This document shows, piece after piece, positions 1 to 8,756 of a stretch of 51,122 nt of DNA (within the stretch, counting starts at the first letter, position 1; each line of letters begins with the position of its first letter). The notes beneath the pieces are model-generated. The model was given only the letters and a program-made list of their open reading frames with translations. It ran no database searches and had not been told where the DNA came from. The DNA is from Phycisphaerales bacterium. GTDB lineage: Bacteria; Planctomycetota; Phycisphaerae; Tepidisphaerales; Tepidisphaeraceae. The stretch spans positions 1 to 51,122 of the forward strand of contig JAQGHM010000221.1 in NCBI GenBank assembly GCA_028291615.1, read 5' to 3'. The position numbers were made by a program, and so were the translations under genes.

Positions 1-188
1 TTGACCCTGTTTGGGCGGACCATCTGGGGGCGGGGGTATTCGGGGAGGGGCTTGTCGGGGATAACGTCTTTGGCCCAGCGGGTCATCAGGGGGCCGGGGG
101 CCGGTTTCCAATCTTCTGCGGCGGGTAAGGCGCTCGACAACATCGTGACAACCATTGCGGTGACGATCAGTTGGGTTGTGGCGGTCAT
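1..188 (-). CDS. Secreted GH2-like glycosidase, N-terminus only
   Basis: This is the first 62 codons of a minus-strand gene that runs off the left edge of the window. It starts at ATG 188 with a signal peptide (hydrophobic LIVTAMVVTMLSSALPA, then AAEDW), followed by LMTRWAKDVIPDKPLPEYPR and PQMVR. In my knowledge of the family, this stretch precedes the sugar-binding domain of secreted beta-galactosidase-like proteins of glycoside hydrolase family 2, common in planctomycetes and Bacteroidetes, which act on plant or algal oligosaccharides outside the cytoplasm. The catalytic domain lies outside the window, so activity and substrate cannot be judged. There is no Shine-Dalgarno sequence; a TATCAT box (198-203, minus strand) lies 9 bases upstream of the ATG. 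The plus-strand reading frame over the same bases looks like a shadow. Confidence 0.78.
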   Translation of the reverse strand, partial: MTATTQLIVTAMVVTMLSSALPAAEDWKPAPGPLMTRWAKDVIPDKPLPEYPRPQMVRPNRV

Positions 189-444
189 GGTGGGGGGATG
201 ATAGCGGAAATGGGGTAAGCGTCACGACAGTAGCGGGACTTTCTGACATGCGGCTTCGCCGTTTGGACTAAATGCGTCGGTGCGGCGTTACGGGGATCGA
301 GGGCATTCCTTATCATCGCTGTCTCATTCCCCGTCTCTAAGGTGTGTATGGGAGATCGCGGTGGCTGGAGTCTGGATTAAGTGCGGGATTCGAGAACGAC
401 GCACTTGGACACGGCCCGCAAGCGAGCCGGCTAAAAGGTTGGTG

Positions 445-3267
445 ATGTTCGAACATCGCAGTCGTTTATTCGCTCGTCGATTGGCCCGCCGTCTGGTGGT
501 GGTCGAGGCGGTGGAGGCGCGCCTGCTGCTGGCGGGGAGCGTGCAGGGGATTGCGTGGGATGATCTGAATGCGGACGGGGTGCTGCAGTCGGGGGAGCCG
601 CTGCTTTCGAACTGGACGCTTTATCTTGATGCGAATCACAATGCGAAGCTGGACGCGGGAGAGGTTACGACGACGTCTTCGGCGAGTGGGGCGTTTTCGT
701 TCGGAAATCTGACGGCGGGTAATTATCTGATTGGGGCGGTGCTGAAGTCGGGGTGGAGTCAGACTTATCCGTCGGCCGCAGTGCCTGCCGCGGCGCCGCC
801 AGTTGCGGGCGGTAGTACGACGGCGGCGGCTTCGGCGGATTCGGTTACGGCGGATTCGGTTAAGGGGGCGATTGGGCGATCGAGTAACAAATCCCGGTAT
901 ACCGCGGCGCAGGTTGATTCGGCTTCGGGATGGGTGATTGGTCTCTCGGGGAAGCTCAGCCTGCGCACGATTGTTTCGCGCACGGGGGCTGCGAGTGCGA
1001 CTGCCAGCGGGGTGCTTCCGGATACTTACATCCTGCGTTTTCCGGCGGGGGTGAAGGGATCAAAAGGGGCGGCGCAACTGGCGCGGGTGGCGGGGGTGTC
1101 GTTTTATTATCCGCTGGTTGCTCATGCGCTGAAGAGCCGGTTCATTCCGAATGATCCGCTGTTTTCCAAGGAGTGGAATCTTCGGAACACGGGGCAGTTT
1201 GGTGGGTTGGCGGGGGCGGATGCGAACGTTACGCCGGTGTGGGATCAGTATCAGGGGGCGGGGGTTGTGGTGGGGGTTGTCGATGACGGGTTGCAGTATA
1301 CGCACCCGGATCTTGCGCCAAATTATGATGCGATCGACAGCTACGATTTTAATGACAATGATCCGGACCCGTCGCCGAATAGCAACGATGAGCATGGGAC
1401 GGCGGTAGCGGGGATCGTGGCGGCGCAGGGGAATAACGGGATCGGGGTGAGCGGGGCTGCGCCGCAGGCGAGCATCGCGGGGATCCGGCTGACCGATACG
1501 GACACGACCGATCAGCAGGAGGCGAGCGCGCTTTCCTATCATCGCAATAGCATTGCGATATACAGCAACAGTTGGGGGCCTGACGATAATGGGCAGACGT
1601 TGGAAGGACCGGGCCCCCTGACGCTTGCTGCGTTGAGCGATTCGGTGACCAATGGGCGGAACGGGAAGGGGAACGTTTACGTCTGGGCATCGGGAAATGG
1701 GCTGCAGCGGAAGGACAACGTCAACTACGACGGTTACGCGAATTCGCGGTACGTGATCGCGGCGACGGCGCTGGATGACTCGGGAAAGCAGGCGTATTAC
1801 GCGGAGCCGGGGGCGCCGATATTGGTTTCGGCATACTCGGGCGGGGTTTCGCCGGGGATTACCACGACCGATCTGTTGGGGGGGAATGGGTATGCTTCAG
1901 GCGATTATTACACGAATTTCGGAGGGACCTCGGCTTCTGCGCCGCTGGTCAGCGGGGTGGTGGCGCTGATGCTGCAGGCGAACCCGAACCTGACGTGGCG
2001 CGACGTGAAACACATCCTGGTGGACACGGCGCGGAAGAATGATGCGACGGACAGCGGCTGGTCTTTGAATGGGGCGCAGCACTGGGTTAATCACAAGTAT
2101 GGGTTTGGCGCGATCGACGCGGCGGCGGCGGTGAACGCGGTGCTGAACTGGACCAATGTAGCGCCGGAGACTTCGACAACGTCGGGGACGATCAACGTCA
2201 ACCGGACCGTTCCGGATAACAACACGACGGGGCTGACGTCGTCGGTGACGATTAGCAGCTTGATCAAGGTGGAGACGGTGGAGGTGGTGTTCGATGCCAC
2301 GCATCCGGACCGCGGGGATCTGCGCGTGGTGCTGACTTCGCCGAACGGGACGAAGTCGGTGTTGGCGGAGGTTCACGGCGATGCGCATGCGAACTACTCG
2401 CACTGGACGTTTACTTCCAATCGCCACTGGGACGAGATTGCGAAGGGGGCGTGGACGTTGCAGGTGACGGACGAATCGGGCGCGGATGTGGGGACTTGGA
2501 ATTCGTGGAAGCTGAATATTTACGGCACGGCGGTGACGAGCGAGCAGTACGCGAGCGTGGCCGCTAATGCGACGGTTACGGCGAAGAGCTTTGGGCTTCG
2601 GCCACTGCCGGGGGCGAAGATTGCGGCGGCCAGTTTTCCGTATCAGACCGGGCAACGGCTTGTCGTCACGTTTGACCAGGATGTGGCGGGGAGCATCTCG
2701 GCGGAAGATATCGAGGTCCGCAACGACACGACCGGGCAGATTGTGACGGGGGCCAATCTTCATCTGGATTACGACTCGGGCACGCGGACGGCGGTGTGGA
2801 CGTCTCCGGGGATTTCGACGCTGCTGGCGGATGGGAACTACACGGCGCGCTTGAAGGCTTCGCAGATCACGCTGGCGAATGGGGGGATGCTGGATGGGAA
2901 CGGAGACGGGCTGGGGGGAGATGATTTCACGCTGGGGTTCTTTCAGCTCAACGGGGATGCGAATCGCGACCGGGTGGTGGATACGGCGGATTTCAAGATC
3001 CTGTTCGCCAACCTTGGCAAGGGGAGCCCGACGTGGGATCAGGCTGATTTTAACTATGACGGGTTGGTTGATTTCACCGACTTTCAATATCTGGAGCAGT
3101 CGTTTGGGCACTCGCTGCCGAGCGCGGCGGCGCCTGCTTCCACGGCGACGTCTTTTGGGGAGATTGCGCCGGCGCGACTGGTTACCGCGCCGCGGCCGAT
3201 CTTTGGTGATCGGCCGATTCGCCGGAGGATGGACCTTCTCGACGGATCGGACGACGTCAAAGCCTGA
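445..3267 (+). CDS. Secreted S8 (subtilisin/kexin-like) protease with P domain and dockerin repeats
   Basis: A 940-residue secreted serine protease. The Arg-rich N-terminus followed by VEARLLLAGS (about 23-32) is the planctomycete LEPRLLL-type export signal. Next comes an SdrD/CNA-B-like module (GIAWDDLNADG, about 35-100). The peptidase S8 domain has the full triad: Asp280 (VGVVDDG), His317 (DEHGTAVAG) and Ser496 (GGTSASAP), with oxyanion Asn418 (ASGN). About residues 590-690 form a proprotein-convertase P domain (GDLRVVLTSPNGT, GAWTLQVTDESG), a pairing seen in kexins. The C-terminus carries an Ig-like segment and paired dockerin-type calcium loops (NGDANRDRVVDTADF, DFNYDGLVDFTDF). ATG 445 was chosen over the longer frame from 280 because AAAGGTTGG precedes it and the export signal follows directly. 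It probably degrades extracellular protein; the dockerin partner is unknown. Confidence 0.93.
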   Translation: MFEHRSRLFARRLARRLVVVEAVEARLLLAGSVQGIAWDDLNADGVLQSGEPLLSNWTLYLDANHNAKLDAGEVTTTSSASGAFSFGNLTAGNYLIGAVLKSGWSQTYPSAAVPAAAPPVAGGSTTAAASADSVTADSVKGAIGRSSNKSRYTAAQVDSASGWVIGLSGKLSLRTIVSRTGAASATASGVLPDTYILRFPAGVKGSKGAAQLARVAGVSFYYPLVAHALKSRFIPNDPLFSKEWNLRNTGQFGGLAGADANVTPVWDQYQGAGVVVGVVDDGLQYTHPDLAPNYDAIDSYDFNDNDPDPSPNSNDEHGTAVAGIVAAQGNNGIGVSGAAPQASIAGIRLTDTDTTDQQEASALSYHRNSIAIYSNSWGPDDNGQTLEGPGPLTLAALSDSVTNGRNGKGNVYVWASGNGLQRKDNVNYDGYANSRYVIAATALDDSGKQAYYAEPGAPILVSAYSGGVSPGITTTDLLGGNGYASGDYYTNFGGTSASAPLVSGVVALMLQANPNLTWRDVKHILVDTARKNDATDSGWSLNGAQHWVNHKYGFGAIDAAAAVNAVLNWTNVAPETSTTSGTINVNRTVPDNNTTGLTSSVTISSLIKVETVEVVFDATHPDRGDLRVVLTSPNGTKSVLAEVHGDAHANYSHWTFTSNRHWDEIAKGAWTLQVTDESGADVGTWNSWKLNIYGTAVTSEQYASVAANATVTAKSFGLRPLPGAKIAAASFPYQTGQRLVVTFDQDVAGSISAEDIEVRNDTTGQIVTGANLHLDYDSGTRTAVWTSPGISTLLADGNYTARLKASQITLANGGMLDGNGDGLGGDDFTLGFFQLNGDANRDRVVDTADFKILFANLGKGSPTWDQADFNYDGLVDFTDFQYLEQSFGHSLPSAAAPASTATSFGEIAPARLVTAPRPIFGDRPIRRRMDLLDGSDDVKA

Positions 3268-3307
3268 TCTTTGGCGCGGGCCTGTCGTCTCCAATTGATC
3301 TCCGCCG

Positions 3308-3313
3308 TAGAAT
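3308..3313 (+). promoter_or_regulatory. Possible -10 box for a leaderless start
   Basis: TAGAAT lies 7 bases before the in-frame GTG at 3321 and overlaps the ATG at 3312. Bacterial leaderless promoters have a TANNNT box at about this distance from the start codon. No clear -35 box is seen. Confidence 0.4.
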
Positions 3314-4895
3314 GCGGCCGGTGCATTCGTCCCCCCCGATCGATCGCGACTTGGCTGACAGTGAAGCGGGGAGTGCGCGCGCGGAGGCTGCGGACCCGCA
3401 TACGCGCACCTGTTTTCGGCTGGTTCTGATTTCGATGGGGGTCGGGGTCGTGTTGCGATTGGTGCAGTACTTTCACCATACGTCGTATTGGAATGACGAG
3501 GCGGCGCTGGTGCTGAACATCCTGCAGCGGGATTATCGCGAGCTGCTGCGGCCGCTGGATTTTGCGCAGGCCGCGCCGCCGCTGTTTCTTTGGGTGGAAC
3601 GGTGGGTCGCGCTGCGATTTGGATCGTCGGAGTATGCGCTGCGGGCTTTTCCGGTTTTGCTGGGGCTGGGGGCGCTGCCGTTGTTTGGCACGCTTGCGTG
3701 GCGGCTGCTGAGGCCGGCGGGCGCGGCGTGGGCGGTGGCGTGGTTTTCGGTCAATAACCGGATCGTGCCGCAGGTTTGCGAGGTGAAGCAGTACAGCGAT
3801 GATTTATTTTTTTCGACGCTGATGTTCTTCGTGGCGTTTGCGCCAGGTCGCGAGGTGTCGGTGCTGCGCCGTCTGGTGCGCGTGGCGATGGTGGCATCGG
3901 TCGCGTTTTGGTTTTCATTCCCGTCGGTGATCGTGTTTGGCGGCATTACGCTTGCACTGCTGCCGGGGGCGTTGCGTGGGCGGCGGGGGGTGGCGCTTTC
4001 GGCCGCGGCTTTGCTTGCGCCGATCGTGTCGGGGGCGCTGCTGGCGAAGCTGGTGCTGGGGAACCCGCGCGACCCGTACCTGGATGAATTCTGGGCAGAT
4101 CGTTTTGTTAACTTTGCACGGCCGGCGCGATGGTTTGCGCATGCATTCTTCGAGCTGGGCGATTATCCGTTTGCGTCGGCGGGCGTGGTTGTGCTGCTCC
4201 TTGCGATCGTGGGGTTGTTCGCGCTGCGGGCGCAGGGCCGGCGGAAGTTTGTGGCGGCGGTGCTGGGGGTGGTGGTGCTGGCGATCGTTGCGTCGGCGCT
4301 GCGGGTTTACCCGTTCGGGGGGCTGCGCGTGACGCTTTACCTGCTGCCGCCGCTGTTCCTGCTCATGGGCGCTGGTGCGCAACCGTGGGGTGGCGTCGCC
4401 GCGGGTGGGCCGCCGGTTGAGCGACATTGGGTTCGCCGGGCGTGGTGGATCTTGCCTGCGCCGCTGCTGATCCTGGCCGTTGCGCAGTGCGCGAAGCATT
4501 CGGTGGATCCGGAGGCGCGGTCGAATATCCGGCCGGTGGTGCGGTACGTGCGCGAGCACCGGCAGGCGGAGGAGGCGATTTATTTGGCGGGGGGCGGGGT
4601 GCTGCCGCAGGCGCGGGTTTCGGGGCGTAATGTGGAGTTTCTGTGCTATTGGCCGTTGGGAGAGGAGCGGAATATTTATCGGCAGATGATTCCGCCGGAG
4701 CAGATCACGGCGCGGCGGTTCTGGGTGGTGTTCTCACTGATTTCGACAGAGAAGTCCGCTCCTGTGGAACCGCTAATCCATCAACTTGAAGCCGTTGCGG
4801 AGGAAAAGTTGAACTTCAAAAGGGGTCCGGCCAGCGCGATCCTGTACGAGCGACATGGCCCACCCGCTTCGCAGCCTGACGTCGCGCCGCGTTAG
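3312..4895 (+). CDS. Polytopic membrane protein, GT39/PMT-like glycosyltransferase
   Basis: A 527-residue protein with about ten hydrophobic segments. Near the N-terminus, after the first membrane segment, it has YWNDEAALVLN, the acidic pair that in the GT39/ArnT/PMT superfamily sits in the first periplasmic loop and acts in catalysis, followed by DFAQAAPPLFLWVERW, which fits the same family. Such enzymes transfer a sugar from a polyprenyl-phosphate donor to lipid or protein at the outer face of the inner membrane. The acceptor cannot be told from sequence. A TAGAAT box (3308-3313) overlaps ATG 3312; a leaderless transcript from that box would start at the in-frame GTG 3321, so the true start may be 3321. 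A second member of the same broad family lies at 49303-51081. Confidence 0.75.
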   Translation: MRPVHSSPPIDRDLADSEAGSARAEAADPHTRTCFRLVLISMGVGVVLRLVQYFHHTSYWNDEAALVLNILQRDYRELLRPLDFAQAAPPLFLWVERWVALRFGSSEYALRAFPVLLGLGALPLFGTLAWRLLRPAGAAWAVAWFSVNNRIVPQVCEVKQYSDDLFFSTLMFFVAFAPGREVSVLRRLVRVAMVASVAFWFSFPSVIVFGGITLALLPGALRGRRGVALSAAALLAPIVSGALLAKLVLGNPRDPYLDEFWADRFVNFARPARWFAHAFFELGDYPFASAGVVVLLLAIVGLFALRAQGRRKFVAAVLGVVVLAIVASALRVYPFGGLRVTLYLLPPLFLLMGAGAQPWGGVAAGGPPVERHWVRRAWWILPAPLLILAVAQCAKHSVDPEARSNIRPVVRYVREHRQAEEAIYLAGGGVLPQARVSGRNVEFLCYWPLGEERNIYRQMIPPEQITARRFWVVFSLISTEKSAPVEPLIHQLEAVAEEKLNFKRGPASAILYERHGPPASQPDVAPR

Positions 4896-4929
4896 AGCGG
4901 CGCGGCTATGATGTTAGCGCGAGGCGCTT

Positions 4930-5433
4930 ATGGCCGACGACATTCCCCCACCCATTCATCCGCAGACGTCGATCGGGCACGTTCACCTCAAGGTGGCGGA
5001 TTTGGACCGTGCGCTTGAGTTTTACCGCGGCGTGCTCGGGTTTGACCTGACCCAGCGCTTTGGGCGCAGCGCGGCGTTTCTTTCGGCGGGGGGTTATCAC
5101 CATCACATCGGCTTGAACACGTGGGAAAGCCAAGGTGGGCAACCGCCGCCGCCGCGGGCGACGGGGTTGTATCATCTGGCGATTTTGTATCCGACCCGCG
5201 CGGCGCTGGCGGATGCGCTGCGGCGGCTTATGGCGGCGCACATTCCGCTTGAGGGGGCTGCGGATCATGGCGTCAGCGAGGCGCTTTATCTTCGCGATCC
5301 TGACGACAATGGGGTGGAGCTGTATTGGGATCGCCCGCAGCAGGCCTGGCCGCGCGACGCGGAGGGGAACCTGGCGATGCATACCCATCCACTGGATTTG
5401 GAGGATTTGCTTCGCGAGCCGCAAGGGAAGTAA
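4930..5433 (+). CDS. VOC family (glyoxalase/ring-cleavage dioxygenase fold) protein
   Basis: A 167-residue protein of the vicinal oxygen chelate fold, closest in appearance to CatE/catechol-2,3-dioxygenase-like proteins. The metal-ligand positions are visible: His19 (IGHVHLKV), His82 (LYHLAI) and Glu120 (DNGVELYWD), within two beta-alpha-beta-beta-beta modules (about 13-60 and 78-122). The family includes glyoxalases, extradiol dioxygenases and fosfomycin-type resistance enzymes, so the substrate cannot be assigned. The next gene, an acetyltransferase, starts only 6 bases downstream on the same strand, so the two are probably co-transcribed. A TATGAT sequence at 4906-4911 is a possible -10 box. 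Confidence 0.85.
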   Translation: MADDIPPPIHPQTSIGHVHLKVADLDRALEFYRGVLGFDLTQRFGRSAAFLSAGGYHHHIGLNTWESQGGQPPPPRATGLYHLAILYPTRAALADALRRLMAAHIPLEGAADHGVSEALYLRDPDDNGVELYWDRPQQAWPRDAEGNLAMHTHPLDLEDLLREPQGK

Positions 5434-5439
5434 TCGCCG

Positions 5440-6213
5440 ATGTCCAAAGATTTGCGGGAGATCCTCGCTCGGCTGGATCACGAGCGCCGTTCCCTGGTGC
5501 GCTACGGGGAGGTTCTAGAGTCGCTGCCGGCGGTTACGCGGCTTCGGACGGTTGATGGTTCGCGGTATTCGGTCATTTACTCGTCGCTTAGCGCGGACAC
5601 GGCCGACGCGGCGATTGTTCGGGAGATCGATCACCATCGCGGTCTGAACGCCTGGTTCGAGTGGAAGTTTTTTGCGCACGATGCGCCGATGGACCTGCTT
5701 GAGCGCCTGCGGCATTACGGTTTTGACATTGGGCCGAAGGAGGCGGTGTTGGTGCTCGATCTGAATCGGCCGCCGATGTGGGTGCACGAGGAGAGTCATG
5801 CGGTGATGTGCGTGGATCGGGTTGAGCAGGTCGCGGTCTTTCGTGAGGTGGCCGAGCAGGTGTTTGCGAAGGACTACTCGTTTACGGCGACGGAGCTTGA
5901 GGCGGCGATCCGCGATGGCTCGGCGGAGCAACGCGGGTACGTTGCCTATGCGGGCGAAGAGCCTGTGGGCGTGGGGCGGCTCTACACTCATCCGGAGAGC
6001 GCCTTCGCCGGGCTTTATGGTGGGGGCACGCTTGTGGCTCATCGCGGGCGGGGATTTTATCGAGCGCTGGTGGCAGCCCGGGCGCGGGATGCGATCGCGC
6101 GGGGGGCTCGGTACCTGCAAGTGGACGCATTGCCGACGAGCCGGCCGATTCTTGAGCGGCTGGGTTTTGAGCACCTGACGGATACGTGGCCTTGCGAATG
6201 GCGGCCGGCGTGA
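5440..6213 (+). CDS. GNAT-family N-acetyltransferase
   Basis: A 257-residue protein whose C-terminal half (about 130-255) is a GNAT acetyltransferase domain. AYAGEEPVGVGRLYTHP forms the central strands, GGTLVAHRGRGFYRAL contains the acetyl-CoA pyrophosphate-binding R/Q-x-x-G-x-G/A turn, and ALPTSRPILERLGFEHL is the usual closing helix (S..IxxxxGF). The N-terminal half (about 1-125) is an unassigned alpha/beta region that may be a degenerate GNAT copy, as in tandem-GNAT proteins. The substrate is unknown. It follows the VOC gene by 6 bases, so they probably form a two-gene operon, perhaps acting on one small toxic molecule (inference). Confidence 0.85.
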   Translation: MSKDLREILARLDHERRSLVRYGEVLESLPAVTRLRTVDGSRYSVIYSSLSADTADAAIVREIDHHRGLNAWFEWKFFAHDAPMDLLERLRHYGFDIGPKEAVLVLDLNRPPMWVHEESHAVMCVDRVEQVAVFREVAEQVFAKDYSFTATELEAAIRDGSAEQRGYVAYAGEEPVGVGRLYTHPESAFAGLYGGGTLVAHRGRGFYRALVAARARDAIARGARYLQVDALPTSRPILERLGFEHLTDTWPCEWRPA

Positions 6214-6289
6214 CTTCATTCGCGGGATGAGCGAGTATGGCCTGAAGACCATCCGCGCGAGCGCATCCGCTACGAGGTAACTTGAATCC

Positions 6290-7861
6290 ATGGACACTAC
6301 ACTCGCCCCATCGCTTGCCACGGCCGAGCCGGAACCGCAGCCGCTGACCCAATCGACTTCAGCCGCGGTGTCGCCGCGCCTGCTTGCGCTGGATGTTTTC
6401 CGTGGGCTGACGATCGCGGGGATGTTGTTGGTGAACAATGCCGGCAAGGGCAAGCCGTATGCCCCGCTGGACCATGCGGAGTGGCACGGCTGGACGCCGA
6501 CGGACCTGGTCTTTCCGTTTTTCCTGTTCATCGTGGGCGTGGCGATTCCATTTTCGATGGGGCGGCGATCGGCGGAGCAGACTCGTTGCCAACTGCTCGG
6601 GCGGATTGCGATGCGTGCGCTGGCGCTCTTCATGCTGGGCGCGCTGCTGAACGGGTTTTCATATACGACGGTCGCGCTAACGCTGGGCGAGCGGCCGGCG
6701 GGTGTGCCGCTGTTTACGCTGGGGGCGCTGCCTGATGGATTTGTCTTTCTCAAGATCATCCGCGCCGTCGCGTGGGGGTTCATTCCGCTGGGGATTCTCG
6801 CGCTGCTGATTCCGTGGAAGTCGCGGCGGTTGCAGTGGGTCGTGCCGGTGGTCGTAACGGTGATGTTTTTCCTACTGATGTTCGCGGTGGTGTTCGCCAA
6901 TCGGCATGCGTGGGGCCACGGCCTTTCGTTTGACGGCACTAATCTCGGCGGTGGCATTTTCCGGCCCGACCTGTACCGGATTCCGGGGATCCTGCAGCGC
7001 ATCGCGATCTGCTATGCCGCTGCTGCCACGCTGGCGTTGTTTGCGGGGCCGCGAATTCTGCTGGTAGCGCTCGTGCTGTTGCTGGGGATTTATTCGGCGC
7101 TCATGCTGGTCAGCATTCAGGCTCATCCATTTTTCAACGGTTCATTGACGAAGGGCGACAATCTCGCTCGGCGCATTGACGTGGCCGTCTTTGATCATCC
7201 TCGCGCGGCCGATGGCAGCGGGGCGGCGTGGAAGCACACTTACGGGGCCTACCCTGACCCCGAAGGGTTGCTGTCTACGATTCCGGCGATCGGCACGGCG
7301 ATCCTCGGGGTGTTTGTCGGGATGCGGCTGCGCCGGGAGCGGCCCGCGGCGGAGCGGTGCGCCCAGCTTTTGGCGACGGGCGTTTTCGTTACGTTGGTGG
7401 GCGTCGGCCTCAACGCGTGGCTGATGCCGATCAACAAGAGCATCTGGACGCCGTCGTTCGTGATCTTCTGCGGCGGCATGGCGATGCTGGGCCTGGGGGC
7501 GATCTTCTACGTCACCGACGTGCGCGGGCGGCGACACTGGGCGCTGCCGCTGGTCATTTATGGCAGAAACGCGATCGCGGCGTTCGTCGCGGCGGCGCTG
7601 GTGGTGCGAATTGGGCTGATCGTCAAACTTCCCAATCCCAAAGAACCCGGCAGCACTTATTCACTGGTCGGCGTCGCGAAAGATTGGGCGGCCGATCAGG
7701 TCGGCCACGCCGACGCGTGGCTGCACCTACACGTCAACGCTCACATGCCCAGCATCCATACGCCCGCGAATGAATCGCTCGCTTATGCCCTGCTGTTCGT
7801 GCTGACGATCTTCGTCTTGATGAGCATCCTCTACGTCTGCCGGATATTCGTGAAAGTGTGA
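6290..7861 (+). CDS. HGSNAT-like membrane acyltransferase (DUF1624/DUF5009 type)
   Basis: A 523-residue polytopic membrane protein. The segment RLLALDVFRGLTIAGMLLVN (about 31-50), then DHAEWHGWTPTDLVFPFF and FLFIVGVAIPFSMGRR, is diagnostic for the heparan-alpha-glucosaminide N-acetyltransferase-like family, in which the His of the first luminal/periplasmic loop (here in HAEWHGW) takes part in moving acetyl groups from cytoplasmic acetyl-CoA to an amino sugar on the far side of the membrane. About ten hydrophobic helices follow, in line with family length. The bacterial substrate is unknown; an extracellular or periplasmic amino sugar is likely. The ABC permease frame follows closely but has its own probable -10 box. 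Confidence 0.85.
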   Translation: MDTTLAPSLATAEPEPQPLTQSTSAAVSPRLLALDVFRGLTIAGMLLVNNAGKGKPYAPLDHAEWHGWTPTDLVFPFFLFIVGVAIPFSMGRRSAEQTRCQLLGRIAMRALALFMLGALLNGFSYTTVALTLGERPAGVPLFTLGALPDGFVFLKIIRAVAWGFIPLGILALLIPWKSRRLQWVVPVVVTVMFFLLMFAVVFANRHAWGHGLSFDGTNLGGGIFRPDLYRIPGILQRIAICYAAAATLALFAGPRILLVALVLLLGIYSALMLVSIQAHPFFNGSLTKGDNLARRIDVAVFDHPRAADGSGAAWKHTYGAYPDPEGLLSTIPAIGTAILGVFVGMRLRRERPAAERCAQLLATGVFVTLVGVGLNAWLMPINKSIWTPSFVIFCGGMAMLGLGAIFYVTDVRGRRHWALPLVIYGRNAIAAFVAAALVVRIGLIVKLPNPKEPGSTYSLVGVAKDWAADQVGHADAWLHLHVNAHMPSIHTPANESLAYALLFVLTIFVLMSILYVCRIFVKV

Positions 7862-7937
7862 CCGTTTGCCCTGGGGCAATTTGCCACAGGCGGCGCGGTC
7901 GCGGGGACGCGGCGTAGTCCCTACAATCTCCGGCTTC

Positions 7938-8756
7938 ATGAGCACGATCGCGCAAGTTCCATCCCGCCCGCTGTGGTTGCCGGCTTTGTCGCTGGCTAAG
8001 CGGGAACTGGTGCGTTTCCTGCGGCAGCGGAACCGGATCATCGGGGCGCTGGCGACGCCGATCGTCTTCTGGCTGCTGATCGGGGCGGGGATGGGGCGGA
8101 GTTTTCAGGGCGCGCCCGGGGGCGGCGGTGACGGGAATTACCTGCGGTACTTCTATCCCGGCACTGTGCTGATGATCCTGCTGTTCACGGCGATCTTCTC
8201 GACGATCTCGATTATCGAGGATCGCCGCGAGGGGTTTCTGCAGTCGGTGCTGGTGGCGCCGATCTCGCCGATGGTGATCGTGCTGGGGAAGGTGCTGGGG
8301 GGGACGGCGCTGGCGTTCGGGCAGGGGCTGATCTTTTTGGTGCTGGCGCCGCTGGTGGGGTTTTCGTTTACGCCGATCTCGTTTCTGTTGGCGCTGTTCG
8401 TGATGTTCGTGGTTGCGTTCGCGCTTACGGCGCTGGGGTTTTGCATCGCCTGGCGGATGTCATCCACCCAGGGGTTTCATGCGATCATGAACCTGTTCCT
8501 GATGCCGATGTGGTTTTTGTCGGGGGCACTCTTTCCGGCATCGGGGGCGATGGCCGGGTTGCAGTGGGTCATTCGCCTGAACCCGCTGAGTTACGGTTTG
8601 TCGGCGCTGCGGCAGACGATGCAGTGGCACGCGCCGCTTTCCGGCTCAGTGGCGAGTTTTTCGGTTTGTGTGATCGTTTCGGTGGTTTTCGCGCTTGTGC
8701 TGTTCTTCCTTGCCAGCGTGATTGCGACCGGTCGGACCAGTGCAGATCTTCAATGA
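7938..8756 (+). CDS. ABC-2 type transporter permease
   Basis: A 272-residue membrane protein with about six hydrophobic helices. The stretch FYPGTVLMILLFTAIF, then IIEDRREGFLQSVLVAPISP, is the signature region of ABC-2 permeases (DrrB/NodJ/YadH type), with NPLSYGLSALRQTM near the C-terminus. Such permeases pair with a separate ATPase to export lipids, drugs or cofactors. No ATPase gene is adjacent in this window, which is unusual. The stop codon overlaps the start of the SCO1-DUF420 gene (ATGA), so the two are translationally coupled and the permease may serve cytochrome oxidase assembly (inference). ATG 7938 was chosen over the upstream TTG 7866; TACAAT at 7922-7927 lies 10 bases before it. 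Confidence 0.88.
   Translation: MSTIAQVPSRPLWLPALSLAKRELVRFLRQRNRIIGALATPIVFWLLIGAGMGRSFQGAPGGGGDGNYLRYFYPGTVLMILLFTAIFSTISIIEDRREGFLQSVLVAPISPMVIVLGKVLGGTALAFGQGLIFLVLAPLVGFSFTPISFLLALFVMFVVAFALTALGFCIAWRMSSTQGFHAIMNLFLMPMWFLSGALFPASGAMAGLQWVIRLNPLSYGLSALRQTMQWHAPLSGSVASFSVCVIVSVVFALVLFFLASVIATGRTSADLQ

Noticed and set aside
1897..3294. Long Arg/Pro-rich minus-strand frame opposite the S8 protease
   Set aside because: No domain or signal, composition typical of antisense frames in GC-rich DNA; the plus strand has a complete protease.
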